A stretch of 64,000 bases of DNA from Eutrema japonicum (GCA_030161315.1 BSQW01000004.1:3224001-3288000); one strand, 5' to 3'. Counted from the first letter of the stretch, positions 23,366 to 35,142 are shown. A program made the numbers and translations. Notes: generated from the letters alone by a model not told the origin.

Positions 23366-25366
23366 TCAGTGAAATCCTCTTGACCCTCTAGATTGGTAAA
23401 GCTCCAATCTACTCTTTGCTTCTGGTAAAATGTCGTCAATCGTCGGGGCTTCCACCAAATGAGCTTGCTTTGTCGACCATTCAAGCACTACAAGAACCTC
23501 TTCTTGAGCCAGAGTCTCACTGTCCGGTACACTCAATGCAATATAACAGAGGAGTACCAAAGCCGGGACCTGAACCATCTGTTCTCCAAAGTATACCAAT
23601 TGAATCAAATGCTTTGCACCTCCTGCTGCTATTATCGCTTTAGAGTAGTTATCGCGTAGGAAATTCTCCGAGCATGAGAATTTGATAAGCGCCACTGCGG
23701 CTTCCATTGAAACCTCTGCTTCTCTTTCATCAAGAAGCTTCACAAGCGGTCCGATGATTCTTGTCTCTGTTGCACGGAACGTTCTTGAAAGACTACCGAT
23801 TGATTTGATACACGGGATTAGAAGGTCCGGTATCTCGTTTTCAATCACCTTTAGTAGCTGTTCAACTACAGCTTTAGCAGCAGGAGAGGTTGGTTTGAAC
23901 GCGGAACGTCTTAGTTCCGGGTATTGTTCAGCAACGTCAGTGATTTCCATCATTGCTAATGCAGAATATGACTTGACTTCATCATCTCCTTTCTCCAACA
24001 GAACCGCGAAACAGAGCAATGCTCTTGACTCTGTTATGCTTCTGCATATTTGGAGATTCCCTCTTGAGAGTTGCCACAATGCTCTCGCAGCCATTGCCTT
24101 CATCTGAGCTTTTGTGGCTGGATCCTCAAACTCTCTTCCCTTAATGCTTGTCCCCATCAGAGATACATGTGTTGGATTGTTCCCTCTCGGGTTTGAACCA
24201 CCCTTGGTCTGAGTCTGGTGCTGTTGATTGCTCTGTTTCATCTGATTCTTGTTAGTACCCGAACCCGAACCTGAGCCCAAACCCGAACCCGAACCCGAAT
24301 CCGAACCCTTCATTGCCAATGTGTTTGCAACCAAACTGTGCATCTGGCTCGGTGTCTGGTTACTCATAGGACGCGAAATATTGATTTTTGTCTCGTCTTG
24401 CTCGCTGTTCTCCTTCTTCTCCGTTGGGTTCGTGTTGCTGGCCATGACAACCGTGTGGATCGAAGACAATGTCTGCTTGTTACTCACTATAGCGTATTTG
24501 CTATGCTCCTGAACCGTCTCGAAAGCGAGATGGCTCACGAGGAAGCGAATGATGTTGTTCTGAGCGAAATGGTCTTGACATTTGGGTTGATTAGAGGCTA
24601 ATTCAGAGACAGCCCAAGCAACAACGGTCTGGACTTTCATATGACCTTCTTTGAGGATTTTCGCAAACACTTGGCAGACACCTGCGTTAACGATCTGCTC
24701 AACACTCTCCGGGTCTCGTCCCAATAACCCAATGGCTCGAGCCGCGTTCTCTTGGCCTTCCAGTTTCCCTTCTTTAGCAAGCTTCAACAATGGAGGAACC
24801 CCGCCTTCTTCGATTATCAGCCTCCCGTATCGATCGTTGTCACGCGCGAGCGATACGAGCGAAGCCGCTGCGTCGGATCGATCGTCGAGAGAGCCTGTAA
24901 ACAGAATCGCGACTTGTTCCCAAATCAAACAGAGGATCGGTTCGTTGGCAGCGATCGGTGGGAGCCCTAAATACTCGTCGTCACGGTCATCGCCGGAAGC
25001 GGAGACACGGAGGAGCCACGAAACGTCTCCTATTGAATTCTCTAACTGCATCGTGATCTTCCTAAACGCAGCGGCGGGGATTATGGTGAAAACGCGTTTC
25101 ATCAGTCCCGTGGCGCGGCATTTCTCGATGAGCGCTAGGGCTTTGAAGAGGACCTGCTCTGTGTCGTCGATGATGCGGCGCGTGGGACGTTCGTAGAGAT
25201 CGTTGCTCGCACGCGCCGCTTGACGGAGGAGACCGGCGAGCTTTTCCGTTTTGGCTTTGACCTCTAGACATTCCTGACGGAATGAGTAAGCGTCGTCTGC
25301 CGCTTTCGTTACCTGATCCGCTAATTGAATTGGTCTCACTAAGATCTGTTTCACGATATCCGCCAT
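23366..25366 (-). CDS. ARO1: ARMADILLO REPEAT ONLY protein ARO1
   Basis: A single-exon gene of 666 residues. The start MADIVKQILVRPIQLADQVT is chosen over an ATG nine bases upstream because it is the conserved start of the ARO family. The N-terminal helical region (to about residue 150) resembles the ARO amino-terminal domain. Armadillo-type repeats follow, for example RLIIEEGGVPPLLKLAKEG and AARAIGLLGRDPESVEQIVN. A low-complexity linker of Gly/Ser and Asn/Gln (about residues 350-395) separates the second repeat block (ATKAQMKAMAARALWQLSRG, IIGPLVKLLDEREAEVSMEA). Family knowledge: ARO1 is pollen-expressed and supports polarised tip growth and actin organisation in pollen tubes. The GA-rich sequence just upstream (about 25440-25480) lies in the 5' leader. 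Confidence 0.95.
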   Translation of the reverse strand: MADIVKQILVRPIQLADQVTKAADDAYSFRQECLEVKAKTEKLAGLLRQAARASNDLYERPTRRIIDDTEQVLFKALALIEKCRATGLMKRVFTIIPAAAFRKITMQLENSIGDVSWLLRVSASGDDRDDEYLGLPPIAANEPILCLIWEQVAILFTGSLDDRSDAAASLVSLARDNDRYGRLIIEEGGVPPLLKLAKEGKLEGQENAARAIGLLGRDPESVEQIVNAGVCQVFAKILKEGHMKVQTVVAWAVSELASNQPKCQDHFAQNNIIRFLVSHLAFETVQEHSKYAIVSNKQTLSSIHTVVMASNTNPTEKKENSEQDETKINISRPMSNQTPSQMHSLVANTLAMKGSDSGSGSGLGSGSGSGTNKNQMKQSNQQHQTQTKGGSNPRGNNPTHVSLMGTSIKGREFEDPATKAQMKAMAARALWQLSRGNLQICRSITESRALLCFAVLLEKGDDEVKSYSALAMMEITDVAEQYPELRRSAFKPTSPAAKAVVEQLLKVIENEIPDLLIPCIKSIGSLSRTFRATETRIIGPLVKLLDEREAEVSMEAAVALIKFSCSENFLRDNYSKAIIAAGGAKHLIQLVYFGEQMVQVPALVLLCYIALSVPDSETLAQEEVLVVLEWSTKQAHLVEAPTIDDILPEAKSRLELYQSRGSRGFH

Positions 25367-25444
25367 GAGAATCAATCAAGGAAACAATACGAAGTTAATG
25401 TTCGTTAATGGCGATGGTGGCGTTGATCGCCGGAGACGACGGCG

Positions 25445-25476
<32 letters not shown>

Positions 25477-25859
25477 AAAATGAGATAATTGGTGAAACGT
25501 TAATTTCTCTGAAATTTACAAGGAAGAAGGAAAAGCTCCCAAAAAATAGAACGTTCTTTTTTTTTTTTGGGTAAATGAATTGTGTTTATTTACAGAAACT
25601 GAATCGAACACTCAAGTATAATTATAGCGACATAGTTATTTGGAATATTTAAGATTCTAGCTTGATTTTATATACAACGGTTCAATGCTGACTGAAATGA
25701 TGAAATACACATTTTGGTGATCAGGAACCAAAACTTTTATATGCTCAAAATTAATGTTTTAAAATTTATCGTCCGTCACCGAACCAATAACAAACACAAG
25801 TTTTATCGCTCGAATAGAGACAATGTTTCAATGCAAAATATTATTTCATCATTTTCAAA

Positions 25860-26138
25860 CTATAAAGGTCGTTTTGATATATTAGAGTTACGTTTTAAAA
25901 ATTATAAATTTTTGCAGGTTAGCCCGAATAATATATTAGTTCACTGCAAAACGGGCTAAATAAACATATTATTACAAATTGACAGCTTTATCTTTTTTTT
26001 TGTCAATATTGACAGTTTTATCTATAACCATTAGTTAACTATATTGTAAAATTCAGATAAAACAATTTTCTTAAATTTTAAAACAATTTCTTTTAAAAAA
26101 ATTACTCCGCGCTATAATTAGCGCGGGTTAAATCCTAG
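25860..26138 (+). mobile_element. Helitron-like element, 3' part of copy 2
   Basis: The end is textbook: CCGCGCTATAATTAGCGCGG forms a hairpin at about 26107-26126, about 8 bases before the terminal CTAG (26135-26138), and the next base is T. The preceding 250 bp (AGAGTTACGTTTT, GGTTAGCCCGAATAATAT, CACTGCAAAACGGGCTAAAT) match copy 1 and copy 3. The left border is not visible; 25.58-25.86 kb shows no family match. Confidence 0.78.
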
Positions 26139-26583
26139 TATAGATTTATTGCCAAAATCAGGTTTTGGTTTTTTATCAAAGCGGACTAACAATATAACAC
26201 AACCGAAAAAATAAACAATAAAGCACATATATACAAATTAATTAACAAAAAAACCTTTACGTTGTGACTTGTGAAGGTGACTTATATTATCAAGAAAAGT
26301 ATATATGTGTTATTATAATGGTTGGACTAGGTCAAGAAATCAAAGAAAATTAAAACAAAAAATAATCATAAAAAAAAGTACAAGGGCTCGAGATATTTAC
26401 ATTCAGAGGAAAAAAAAAATATTTTACACGGTCGAAAAAGCATAAAAAAGTAACTTTTGTTTTTTCGAGAATTTTCTTTTGGGTTTTAAGTTTTTAACAC
26501 ATATATAAATAAAGGCTCCCAAGAAAAGAAGAAGAATATATATTTACGCCTTCTGCGGAGATCAATCATCGTCCAGAGTAGCA

Positions 26584-27693
26584 TCAAACTCTCCCATCGA
26601 TTATGGCGTGTGTAAGCCCGACGCAGGCATCCACAAAATCTTCGTCGATGAAATCCGTCGAGAAAATCTGCAACTTGTTTTTACATCCCTCTGATATACA
26701 CCAAGAAATGAAGAGCCTTGCGTACCTTCGGATTCGATCAGTCACGGGTCTGACCCACACAACCACGTTATCTGCTTGTGGCGTAAGTGTATTCTCAACC
26801 CGGTAAAAGAATCTTCTAGAAGATATCGGTGTTTGCTCTTTCAAATGGTCCTTATTGCTTTGGAATTTCGTCCATGGAAGATCCGTATGGGTCCAATTAT
26901 CTTTGAGATAATCTGAGTTCCAGAGGGGTCCACCACGGCCCGGCTTCGGGGAGCCTCTCGGCTTCCAGATGCAAATAACCCTCTTCGGCAAGATCTCGGA
27001 TACCAACTTGTCGAACAAGTTATCGTCTTAATGTACCAAGAATTCACCTAACTTGTCCACCAAGTAAGTTTCGAACCCTGGAGGGTCGTTGTGTCCGTAC
27101 TCGGTCCTTATCTCCAGGATTATGATCTCAGATTGGGTCTCCGACACAAATCTGATGACGTCAGTGAGGACGACATCAACGTTATATGACGTCAGAATCC
27201 CGTGGCAGATTTTGCGATCCTCTTGCACACGGATATCAAGGACACGTGTCCCAAGGGAGAGCTGGTTGAAGATGGAGAGCGTTTGGCATTCACCCAAAAA
27301 CCGACCGACGAAACCGACCACAGGGTCCCCGATTCCGTTGGTTGCTGAGTCGTGCGTTCCTGGCCACACGATCTTGTTAAGAGGCAGTTTCTCCGCGGAG
27401 ATATGGGCCATCCAGTTCTTCCGGTCGGGCGAATGGTAGTCGTCGCCAGGGAAACGCGAACCATTGGATGCTTGGAGATTGTCTAGGATTTGTTGTTGCT
27501 CAACGACGTCCCGTGGCCGCTGGATCTGGCTTTCGACGAACGCTACCGCCGGATTTATCACTTCTTCTGCAACAATTCTCGCAGCATCGTTTGCAACAGA
27601 TACCGTCGGATTTACCACTTCTTCTACAACAATTTTCGCAGCATCGTTTGCAACAGATACCACACCGTCTGCGATGTTTTCGAAAAAAGACAT
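26584..27693 (-). pseudogene. PLC-like phosphodiesterase with in-frame stop (AT4G34930-like)
   Basis: The frame from ATG 27693 encodes 221 residues and meets a TAA at 27030-27028. The same frame then continues for 147 residues to a normal end at 26584. At the stop the intact neighbour (28474-29430) has CAA (Gln) in QDDNLF, so a single C-to-T change explains it. The X-domain core is present before the stop: NKIVWPGTHDSATN with the first catalytic His, TRVLDIRVQEDRKICHG with the second, and ILEIRTEYGH. The N-terminus carries a 20-residue tandem duplication (SVANDAAKIV/SVANDAARIV) absent in the neighbour. A truncated 221-residue product, a polymorphism or a sequencing error cannot be excluded. 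Confidence 0.8.
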
Positions 27694-27879
27694 GTTTGAG
27701 AAATGTAAGATGAGAACTTCTTTTAGGGTATTCACTAATAAATATGGAATCTGATGAAGTGTTTGTCTCAACTTGTGAATACGTCGTATACACGACAATT
27801 TCCTTTGCCTTTTTGTTTTTGGCTTCTCGATCTAACGATTGGCTTATCTAAAAATTGAACACCAATCAGACCAGTCTCT

Positions 27880-28128
27880 AATTTATTTTGAGCCTTAGGC
27901 CAAAAATTTTTTTTAGGTCTTTTAATGGTATATAAATTTTTTTTTTGTTTTTGTTTAACTTTTTAATAGTGTATAAAAAACAAATTCTTTTTTTTTTGGA
28001 CATTTTTCTCAAATATATCTGTATTTTTTAAAAAAATTGGACTTTTTTCTTTAAACAATTAATTTTTTATTTTTGGGCTTAGGTCCTACGCTCCTCCAGC
28101 CGCCCCCTAGAGCCGGGCCTGCCACCAA
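27880..28128. repeat. Possible hAT-type remnant
   Basis: The right edge on the minus strand begins CAGGCCCGGCTCTAGGGGGC, similar to plant hAT termini (CAGGGCCGGC...). The left side has TTGAGCCTTAGGCC, the partner of GGGCTTAGGTCCTACG on the right. Borders and target duplication are unclear. Confidence 0.35.
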
Positions 28129-28473
28129 TTCACTTATGTCTTTTAAAACAATATATTTCTGACGAACAAAAAAACCACATATATAAGTAATAAGATAAAA
28201 AAACCACATATTTCGGAAAATATTTCGAAATACAAGAACGAAAAGTAATCAACCGAACACATTCCCCTGCATTCACTGTCTCTCTCCCTTTGCTCGATTC
28301 TTCAAACAGAACGAAACTGTTCTAGTAATTTACAAATTTAAGATATGACGACTAATAATATATAACGAAAATTAGAAAAGATAGACACTTGAATAGATAG
28401 CGTAACTTAAGACACACGCAAACCCAAAAGCAAGTAATCTTGGTTGGAGATCAACCACATTTCCAGAGTTCTA

Positions 28474-29430
28474 TCAAACATTCCCTTCAATTCTTGCGTG
28501 AGTTAGTCCAACGCAGGCATCGACGAAATCTCCTTCGATGAAATCAGTTGACAAAATCTGCAATTTATCCCCACATCCCTTGGAAACACACTGGGATATA
28601 AAAAGCCTCGCGTGTTTCCGGATCCGATCAGTCACCGGTTTAACCCACACAACCGGATTATCTGCTTTCGGCGTAACCGTATTCTCAACCCGGTAAAAGA
28701 GACTTCTAGAAGATATCGGTTGCTGCTCGCTCAGATGCTTCAAATTGCTCTCAAACTTCGTCCATGGAAGATCCGTATCGATCCAATTATCTTTTAGATA
28801 ATCTGAGTTCCAGAGAAGTCCACCACGGCTAGGCTTCGGTGACTCTCTCGGCTTCCAGATGCATATAACCCTTTTCGGCAAGATCTCCGATACCGGCTTG
28901 CTGAACAAGTTATCGTCTTGCTTTATCAAGAATTGACCTAACTTGTCAGCCAAGTAGGTCTCGAACTCCGGAGGGTCTTTGTGTCCGTACTCCGTCCTTA
29001 TCTCCAGGATTACGATCTCCGAGTGAGTCTCCGACAAGAATCTGACGAGGTCATCTATGACGACATCGACATCGTATGACGTCAGGATCCCGTGGCAGAT
29101 CTGGCGATCCTCCTGTACTCGGACGTCGAGGACACGTGTCCCGAGGACGAGCTGCTCGTAGATGGAGAGCGTTTGGCATTCAGCTAAGGGGCGAGAGATC
29201 AAAGGTATTCCGATTTCGTTGGTGGCTGAATCGTGAGTTCCTGGCCACACGATCTTGTTGAGAGTTAGTTTCTCCACCGCTAGACCGGCCATCCAGTTTT
29301 TCCGATCGGACGGACGGTAGTCATCGCCAGGGAAATGTGAACCCTCGGATCGTTCGAGATCGGTTAGGGTTTCTTCCTCTTTAGAGACCGCTTTTTGCCG
29401 GTCGATCTGGTTTGAGAAAAAAGAGAGCAT
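28474..29430 (-). CDS. PLC-like phosphodiesterase, PI-PLC X domain (AT4G34920-like)
   Basis: A single-exon gene of 318 residues, tandem paralogue of the broken copy next to it. The X-type TIM-barrel signatures are intact: KIVWPGTHDSATNEIG (catalytic His), TRVLDVRVQEDRQICHG (second catalytic His), IVILEIRTEYGHKDPPEF and PKRVICIWKP. There is no Y, C2 or EF-hand domain, so it resembles the small bacterial-type phosphatidylinositol-specific enzymes and not the plant PI4,5P2-PLCs. No signal peptide is evident. The N-terminus (MLSFFSNQIDRQKAVSKEEE) is shorter than in the neighbour. The substrate in plants is not established to my knowledge. Confidence 0.9.
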   Translation of the reverse strand: MLSFFSNQIDRQKAVSKEEETLTDLERSEGSHFPGDDYRPSDRKNWMAGLAVEKLTLNKIVWPGTHDSATNEIGIPLISRPLAECQTLSIYEQLVLGTRVLDVRVQEDRQICHGILTSYDVDVVIDDLVRFLSETHSEIVILEIRTEYGHKDPPEFETYLADKLGQFLIKQDDNLFSKPVSEILPKRVICIWKPRESPKPSRGGLLWNSDYLKDNWIDTDLPWTKFESNLKHLSEQQPISSRSLFYRVENTVTPKADNPVVWVKPVTDRIRKHARLFISQCVSKGCGDKLQILSTDFIEGDFVDACVGLTHARIEGNV

Positions 29431-29590
29431 GTTTTGAGAGATGGATGATGAAGAAGAAGAAGAAGATAAGGTTTTGTCTTGAGGATGAGTTTTACAACTT
29501 GGTTCTCTTTCACTTATATAAAATCTGAGAGAAATCGTGGAGTGTTTGTCTTAACTCTTAACGTGTGAAACGTCAAATAAAAGACGTTTA

Positions 29591-30257
29591 GAGCATCATT
29601 ATTGGTAGAAACCCAAATGAGTTTTTAAGTATTATTTTAATATAAATTTGAAATTAAAAAACTGTGTTAAAAAACTTATGTTTTTGCTGTTTTATTGGTA
29701 GAACCCCATAAGGGGTTCTTAAAAAAATTTTGTTTTATTTTAAATAGAGTTTATTTTTTTAATAATTTTGTTTTATTTTAAATAGAGTTTATTTTTTTAA
29801 TTAAACATAGTTGATATAAAAACATAACATTTTAAACATAGATTTTGAAAAAAAAATGCAAAAGAACGCTTAATTTGGGTTTCTTTCTGATCTTGTCTAT
29901 GAATCACTTCATGTTCACCCACCAAACGATTCCAATTCATTAATATGTAAAAAAATTTAGAATTTTAAAGTTAAAGTTAAGAAAAAGTTAAAAAAAACAA
30001 ATTTCTTAACTTTTTTCTTAATGTTAAGAAAAAGTAAAAAAAAAAATCTGGCAAAAAAAAATCTAGTAAAAAAAAATCCGGCGAATTATGGGTTGACACG
30101 TGGCTAAGAACAGTGTAAGAACCCCTTAAGAACCGGTTCTTAAAATTCTTATTTAAGATCGATTTTTGAACTGTTCACTATTATTATTATATATATATTT
30201 TTTTGGTTTAAGAAACCCACTTTTTGGGTTAAGAAACCCCCAATAATAATGATGCTC
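29591..30257. mobile_element. PIF/Harbinger-type non-autonomous element
   Basis: The 667-bp element is flanked by TTA on both sides (29588-29590 and 30258-30260), the 3-bp target duplication of PIF/Harbinger elements. The termini are inverted: GAGCATCATTATTGG on the left and GAGCATCATTATTATTGGGG on the opposite strand at the right. The interior contains inverted GGTTCTTAA/TTAAGAACC words and A/T runs but no transposase. It lies just upstream of the intact PLC-like gene, within about 160 bp of its start codon. Confidence 0.85.
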
Positions 30258-30926
30258 TTATTTGTTGCGGATTGGTTGGAGTTTGACTTCTCAACTCAAC
30301 TGATTGGCTGTCTAATTAAAAGTTGCCACCAATAATTTAAGATAATTAAGGTCATGATTAACATTAGTTGTTAATAAAGCGAATATGCGATGTGTTTATA
30401 TATATTAGTATATCAAAACCCAATTTGGTCTATAAAATAATTGTTAGGTTGTTTCTTTTTCTTTATCTTTTTGAATATTTGAAGTTAGTTTTCAACTATT
30501 TCTATCTGTCAAAGTTTAGAGGTTTTTTTTAATGTTTTTTATCAAAAATTTTTTGGATCAAAGCTCATATATACCAAAAGCTCAGGTAAAAAAATATCCG
30601 AACAAGAAACGTGCAAGAATGTTTTGCATTCATAACCAACAAAAATAACATAGATACGCAAAGTAATGTCAGAAAGAAAAAAATCAAAATGAGTCCATGA
30701 CCATGTGTACTACAATGTAACATCATTGTCAATGTTTCGAGCCCTACAAAGTTTTGGCGTTAAAATCACATGACTTTGTCAAAAGCCTCAAGGCAGGTTA
30801 TAACATATGGTTGATGCGCATCCTGTTACAAGAATAAAGCTAAAGATTGTTGCCCTCGTCTCCTTTCTATTGTGTGATCATATCGAATCAAAATTTGGTT
30901 ACACATGAGCAAATAAAACGAAGATC

Positions 30927-33900
30927 TTAGACTGTCTTCTGTTTCTTGTGTTTGGTCGAGCCATCGTTAGATCCTTTACCTTCCTTCTTCTGGCCAATGC
31001 CGCCACCATGTCCTCTCTTGTTAGATCCCTGGTTGATTGAAGAAATTAAACAGCAGAGAAAAAAGTTAGCACGAATACACAAAAGCAGATAAAAGGAGAG
31101 GAAGTCAGTTATGTTAGTTTATGTTTTTACATTGACGTTGAAGGTTTTGAGGGGGTCTCCGCCTTTTCTGGATCGTTTCTTGTTTGTGTTGTTGCGACCA
31201 CCGGATCTCCTACTGTTGCCCATTGCGGCTCTGGCTAGCTTAACCATCTTGCTTGCTTCTTGAGTCTTTGGGTCCACTAGATACTCGGGGATGTCCCTTA
31301 GATGTGGTGCAGGCGCAGTCTTACTCAGAAGCTTGTCATGTTTCAATAGATCTAAGTCTCTTGGATTAGCTTCGAAATGAGACTTCAATCTGAAAAAGAA
31401 ATAGAGTGATATTAAGAAGACGAAAAAAATCAGAGAATTAAACAACAAAACAGTTGAATATCTTGCTTACTTTTCGGAGTTGATTATCTCATTTCTTAAA
31501 TCCTGAGCTCGAGATTCTCGAACCGCAATCTTTGTCACACTCTTTGCAACATCCTGCAAGAAAAAAACAACTTTTAATACTTCTCACTCGATCAAGTAAG
31601 CATCTTACTACAGACATTACTCACCTCAGCTCTATATCTCAAAGACTCGACAGCATTTTCGGTCAACAAAGGGAAGGGTGTGATAATATCACTATCCTTG
31701 TCCTCTTCGCCTGCTAAGAAAGATTTTATTTCTTCAAACCCTTCCATCTCATCAGGAGAAACCTGTGACAAATAAGGCAGAGTATTAGACTTGCAAATTA
31801 AAAGAGATCATGTCAATAGAACGGTATTATCAAGACGAAAATCTCACAAGGGAAACGGAAGAACCACTGCTATATGCTCTCCCTGTACGCCCAATTCGAT
31901 GAATATATCCTGTAACACTTTGAGGCATATCATAGTTTATGACCTGTGCATAAAAATAGTTTTAAGGAAACGTTTAAGAATCTAAAATAATGAAAAAAAG
32001 GAAACGCTATTAAGAACCCAAACACCGGAGATTGCAAAAAAGAAAAGAAAATCCCTGTGAGTAAAGTCAAGTAGCCTACCGTGTGAACTTTTTTGAAATC
32101 AATTCCCCTAACTACACCAAACTCAGTGTCCAGCTTTGGTTTGCCACGACTTTTGTTTTTTTTTCTCTCCTTGTTATCTTCACCTTTAGACTCTTCCTTT
32201 TCTTTAGTTTGGCTATTATCATCCGTCGCAATCAAATAATCAAAAAGACCTGCATTGAATTGCTGTACAAACATACAGTGATTAGTTCTGAAATGCAGCT
32301 ACTTCCAGAAAAACTATATACAGTGTGTGACTTGGTGATGTACCTCAAGGATATGAAGCCGAGAATTCTGAGGCAACTCCCCGTTCAAAATAGCAGACTT
32401 TATTCCAAACTGGCAGAAACAAAAATAAAATTAATTCACTACTATTACTACAGGATGGTACCATAGATTCAAGCAAATCACGCAGAGAGATGAGGAAAAA
32501 GATGAAGATATAGGTATAGTATTATAAATCGGAATGCTCACATATAGGTGGTGACCAGAACTTACCTTTTCCAAGAATAGTTTCAACTTGAAACCCATGT
32601 CAATCGTATTGATGAATATCAGAATTTTCTTCTGAACCACCTCTAGCTTCAGGAGAGCAAGAATGTGTAGTAGTTTATCCTGAGCACTGCAAGAAATCTA
32701 AGAGAAGAAGAAAACACACAAATCATCATTAATCAGACCCACAACTGTGAACTTATAAACCAAACATCATCACCAAAATTGATTTACACAAATCTAAGCA
32801 ACCGAAGCATACCCAAAACTGCTGAACATTACTTGGGACGGGCTCTTCCTTGCCAGCACCTTCTTGCAAGGTCAAAACGACCGGGTTGTGCAGAATCAAT
32901 TTCTTCAATTTTTCAACATCAGAACTGACAGTTTGCAAACGTGATTTCACCATTCAAGACAACCCCGACAGGAAAATGTGAGCGTAACTGAAAATATTAT
33001 TCAGAGATGTGTTACCTCGTAGTAGCAGACATAAGAAGGCATTGGCAACGTCTTGGGACTATTGAAGTTACCGACCTTAGATTATCTTCATATCCATATG
33101 ACAACAAAAGATCTGCCTGATAACAGAAACATATCAACATCTCTTCAATGAGAGGAATCAAAAGAACAATTAATTGAATGCTTATATTTAAAGAGCTAAC
33201 TACTCGAATATCTAGCGAATTTGCAAAACATGAAATAACCTCTAACAAGGCTACTGCTACTGCTACTTCTCATCACCGCTGTAAATCATCGAAGCTCAAA
33301 ATTCCAAGGAAAACATTTATCATACCTCATCAAGAACCAAAATTTCAAGAGAATCACTGATAGCTGCGGGATCTAAAACTCCGTCGGCAAAACATTTTGG
33401 AATACAAGCAGGTGTGGTGACAAGAATCTCAGGCAGTCCAGCCAATGCGTTACGCTGCAATTGGAAAAATTCAAAGGAAACATTTTTTAAACAAAGGTTA
33501 TAAAAATCGATCAAAGGCTACGGTAGGAAGATTATGTCATGGTGAAAAATGTAACACTTAACCATATCAAATGCAGGCATGCTACTAGTCAACTGCACTG
33601 CTTTCAGCTGAACACGACACAACTCGATAAGCGAAGAAACCTCTGTGTAGACCTGTATTTTCCAATCCAAACAAAATCAAAATCTCCCAAGGATTATTGA
33701 AATTTATGAAAACAATCGTTGAAAACATACCTGCTGGCATAATTCTCGAGAGGGAACGAGAACAAATGCAGAAGGAGCAAGCTTCTTCTTGCTCCCAGAA
33801 ACTGAAAATAGCTTCTGGAGCAATGGCAGAAGGTAGGCCAAGGTCTTACCTGAGCCCGTCTTAGCCCTAGCAACCACATCTTTTCCTTCCTAGAAGAACA

Positions 33901-34224
33901 AAGACAATAAAATCAAACTCTAATTCAATGAACAACGACATCAAAGACTCTAAAACGCCACTAAGAAAAAGTAGAGAGTTTTATCCTTACCAGAATATAA
34001 GGAATGGCTGTTTGCTGAATAGGAGTGGGTTTCTCTATACCCTTTTTACTTAGGGCACGAATGAGACGAGAATCAAGACCTAGCTCCTCGAAACTCTTAT
34101 CTGGCTCTTCTTCTTCTACTTCCCTTTCTCCGACATCTCTCTGTTCTTCGACTTCCTCCATTTTCTCAACTTCTTCCACTTCCGGGTTCACATCCTCCAA
34201 AGGTTTCCCCTTTGCCTTACCCAT
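30927..34224 (-). CDS. RH16: DEAD-box ATP-dependent RNA helicase RH16
   Basis: Fourteen exons: 34224-33991, 33889-33731, 33652-33563, 33454-33326, 33116-33016, 32924-32813, 32697-32566, 32409-32344, 32262-32080, 31943-31848, 31762-31625, 31553-31471, 31389-31131 and 31028-30927. They join in frame to 627 residues. After an acidic N-terminus come the Q motif (GIEKPTPIQQTAIPYIL), motif I (AKTGSGKT), Ia (PSRELCQQ), II (VLDEAD, split by an intron), III (SAT) and VI (HRIGRTGRA). A charged insert (about residues 355-390) and a basic Lys/Arg/Gly-rich tail follow. The family is DDX56/Dbp9-like, with a likely nucleolar ribosome-assembly role. An in-frame ATG 15 bases upstream (MSSDS) is an alternative start; MGKAKG was chosen for similarity to the Arabidopsis protein. 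Confidence 0.95.
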
Positions 34225-34456
34225 GGAATCAGAAGACAAAAACCTTAGGAGGAGCTTGAATAGCGGCGCAAGAAGAAGAAGAAGAAGAAGGGTGAGGGAA
34301 AAAAAAAAAACACTTGTTGTCCAATATTCGTCTTGATTTGGGCTTTATATTCAGTGGGCTTTATATTTTATTTAAAAAGAAGATACTATAATTTTATTTC
34401 TAAAAACAAATGATTGTTTTGTTTATTGAAGTTTGAAGATGTGTGTTCAGAAAGAA

Positions 34457-35142
34457 ATCTCTATAATATTATTTAAGATACATTTAAAAAAAAATGAATT
34501 TTGTTTTATAAATTATTACATGAAATGACATTACAAATAACAAATAATAATTGAAATAAGAAATGATATAATAATCTTTTAAAATTATTAATTAGAATAT
34601 AAAAATTATATATTTTACATTAAACATGTTATTTATTATTTCATTTCATGTTATTTATTATTTCATTTCTTAATTATTTTTAATATTATATATATTAAAA
34701 TAATAATCAATTCATATATATTCAAATAAACAAAATTTATTCAAAATTTTGCTATTTTTTTCACTATAATTTATTATATTTTATTTGAATATATATCAAA
34801 ACAAAAGTTAAAAATATTTTACTAGTTTTATAAAAAATTAGACAAAAGAAAAATATATTTTTTAAGAGTTCGTACACTAACCACAAAAATTAGAATCATT
34901 TAATGATGCATATTAGAGTTATGTTTTCAAAATTATAAGTTTTTGCGGGTTAGCCTGAATAATATTTTTGTTCACTGTAAAACGGATTAAATAAACAAAT
35001 TATTATAAATTAAAAACTTTATTTATAATCAATAATCATTAGTTAGCTATATTGTAAAAATCAGATAAAATTAATTTCTTAAATTTTAAAACAATTAAAA
35101 AAAAAATTACTCGGGTTATAATTAGTGGGGTTTAAATCATAC
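34457..35142 (+). mobile_element. Non-autonomous Helitron-like element, copy 3
   Basis: The copy starts TCTCTATAATATTATTTAAG after an A, as copy 1 does, and aligns with copy 1 throughout. Its 3' end is decayed: AAATCATACT replaces AAATCCTAGT, and the hairpin arms are altered (TCGGGTTATAATTAGTGGGG). It fills most of the spacer between the divergent RH16 and XDH genes, ending about 100 bp before the XDH start codon. Confidence 0.7.

Noticed and set aside
24249..24310. PEPEP-type repeat ORF
   Set aside because: It is the antisense of the Gly/Ser linker of ARO1.
23682..25196. Plus-strand ORFs of 141 and 181 codons opposite ARO1
   Set aside because: Antisense shadows of a well-supported single-exon gene; Ser-rich composition without domains.
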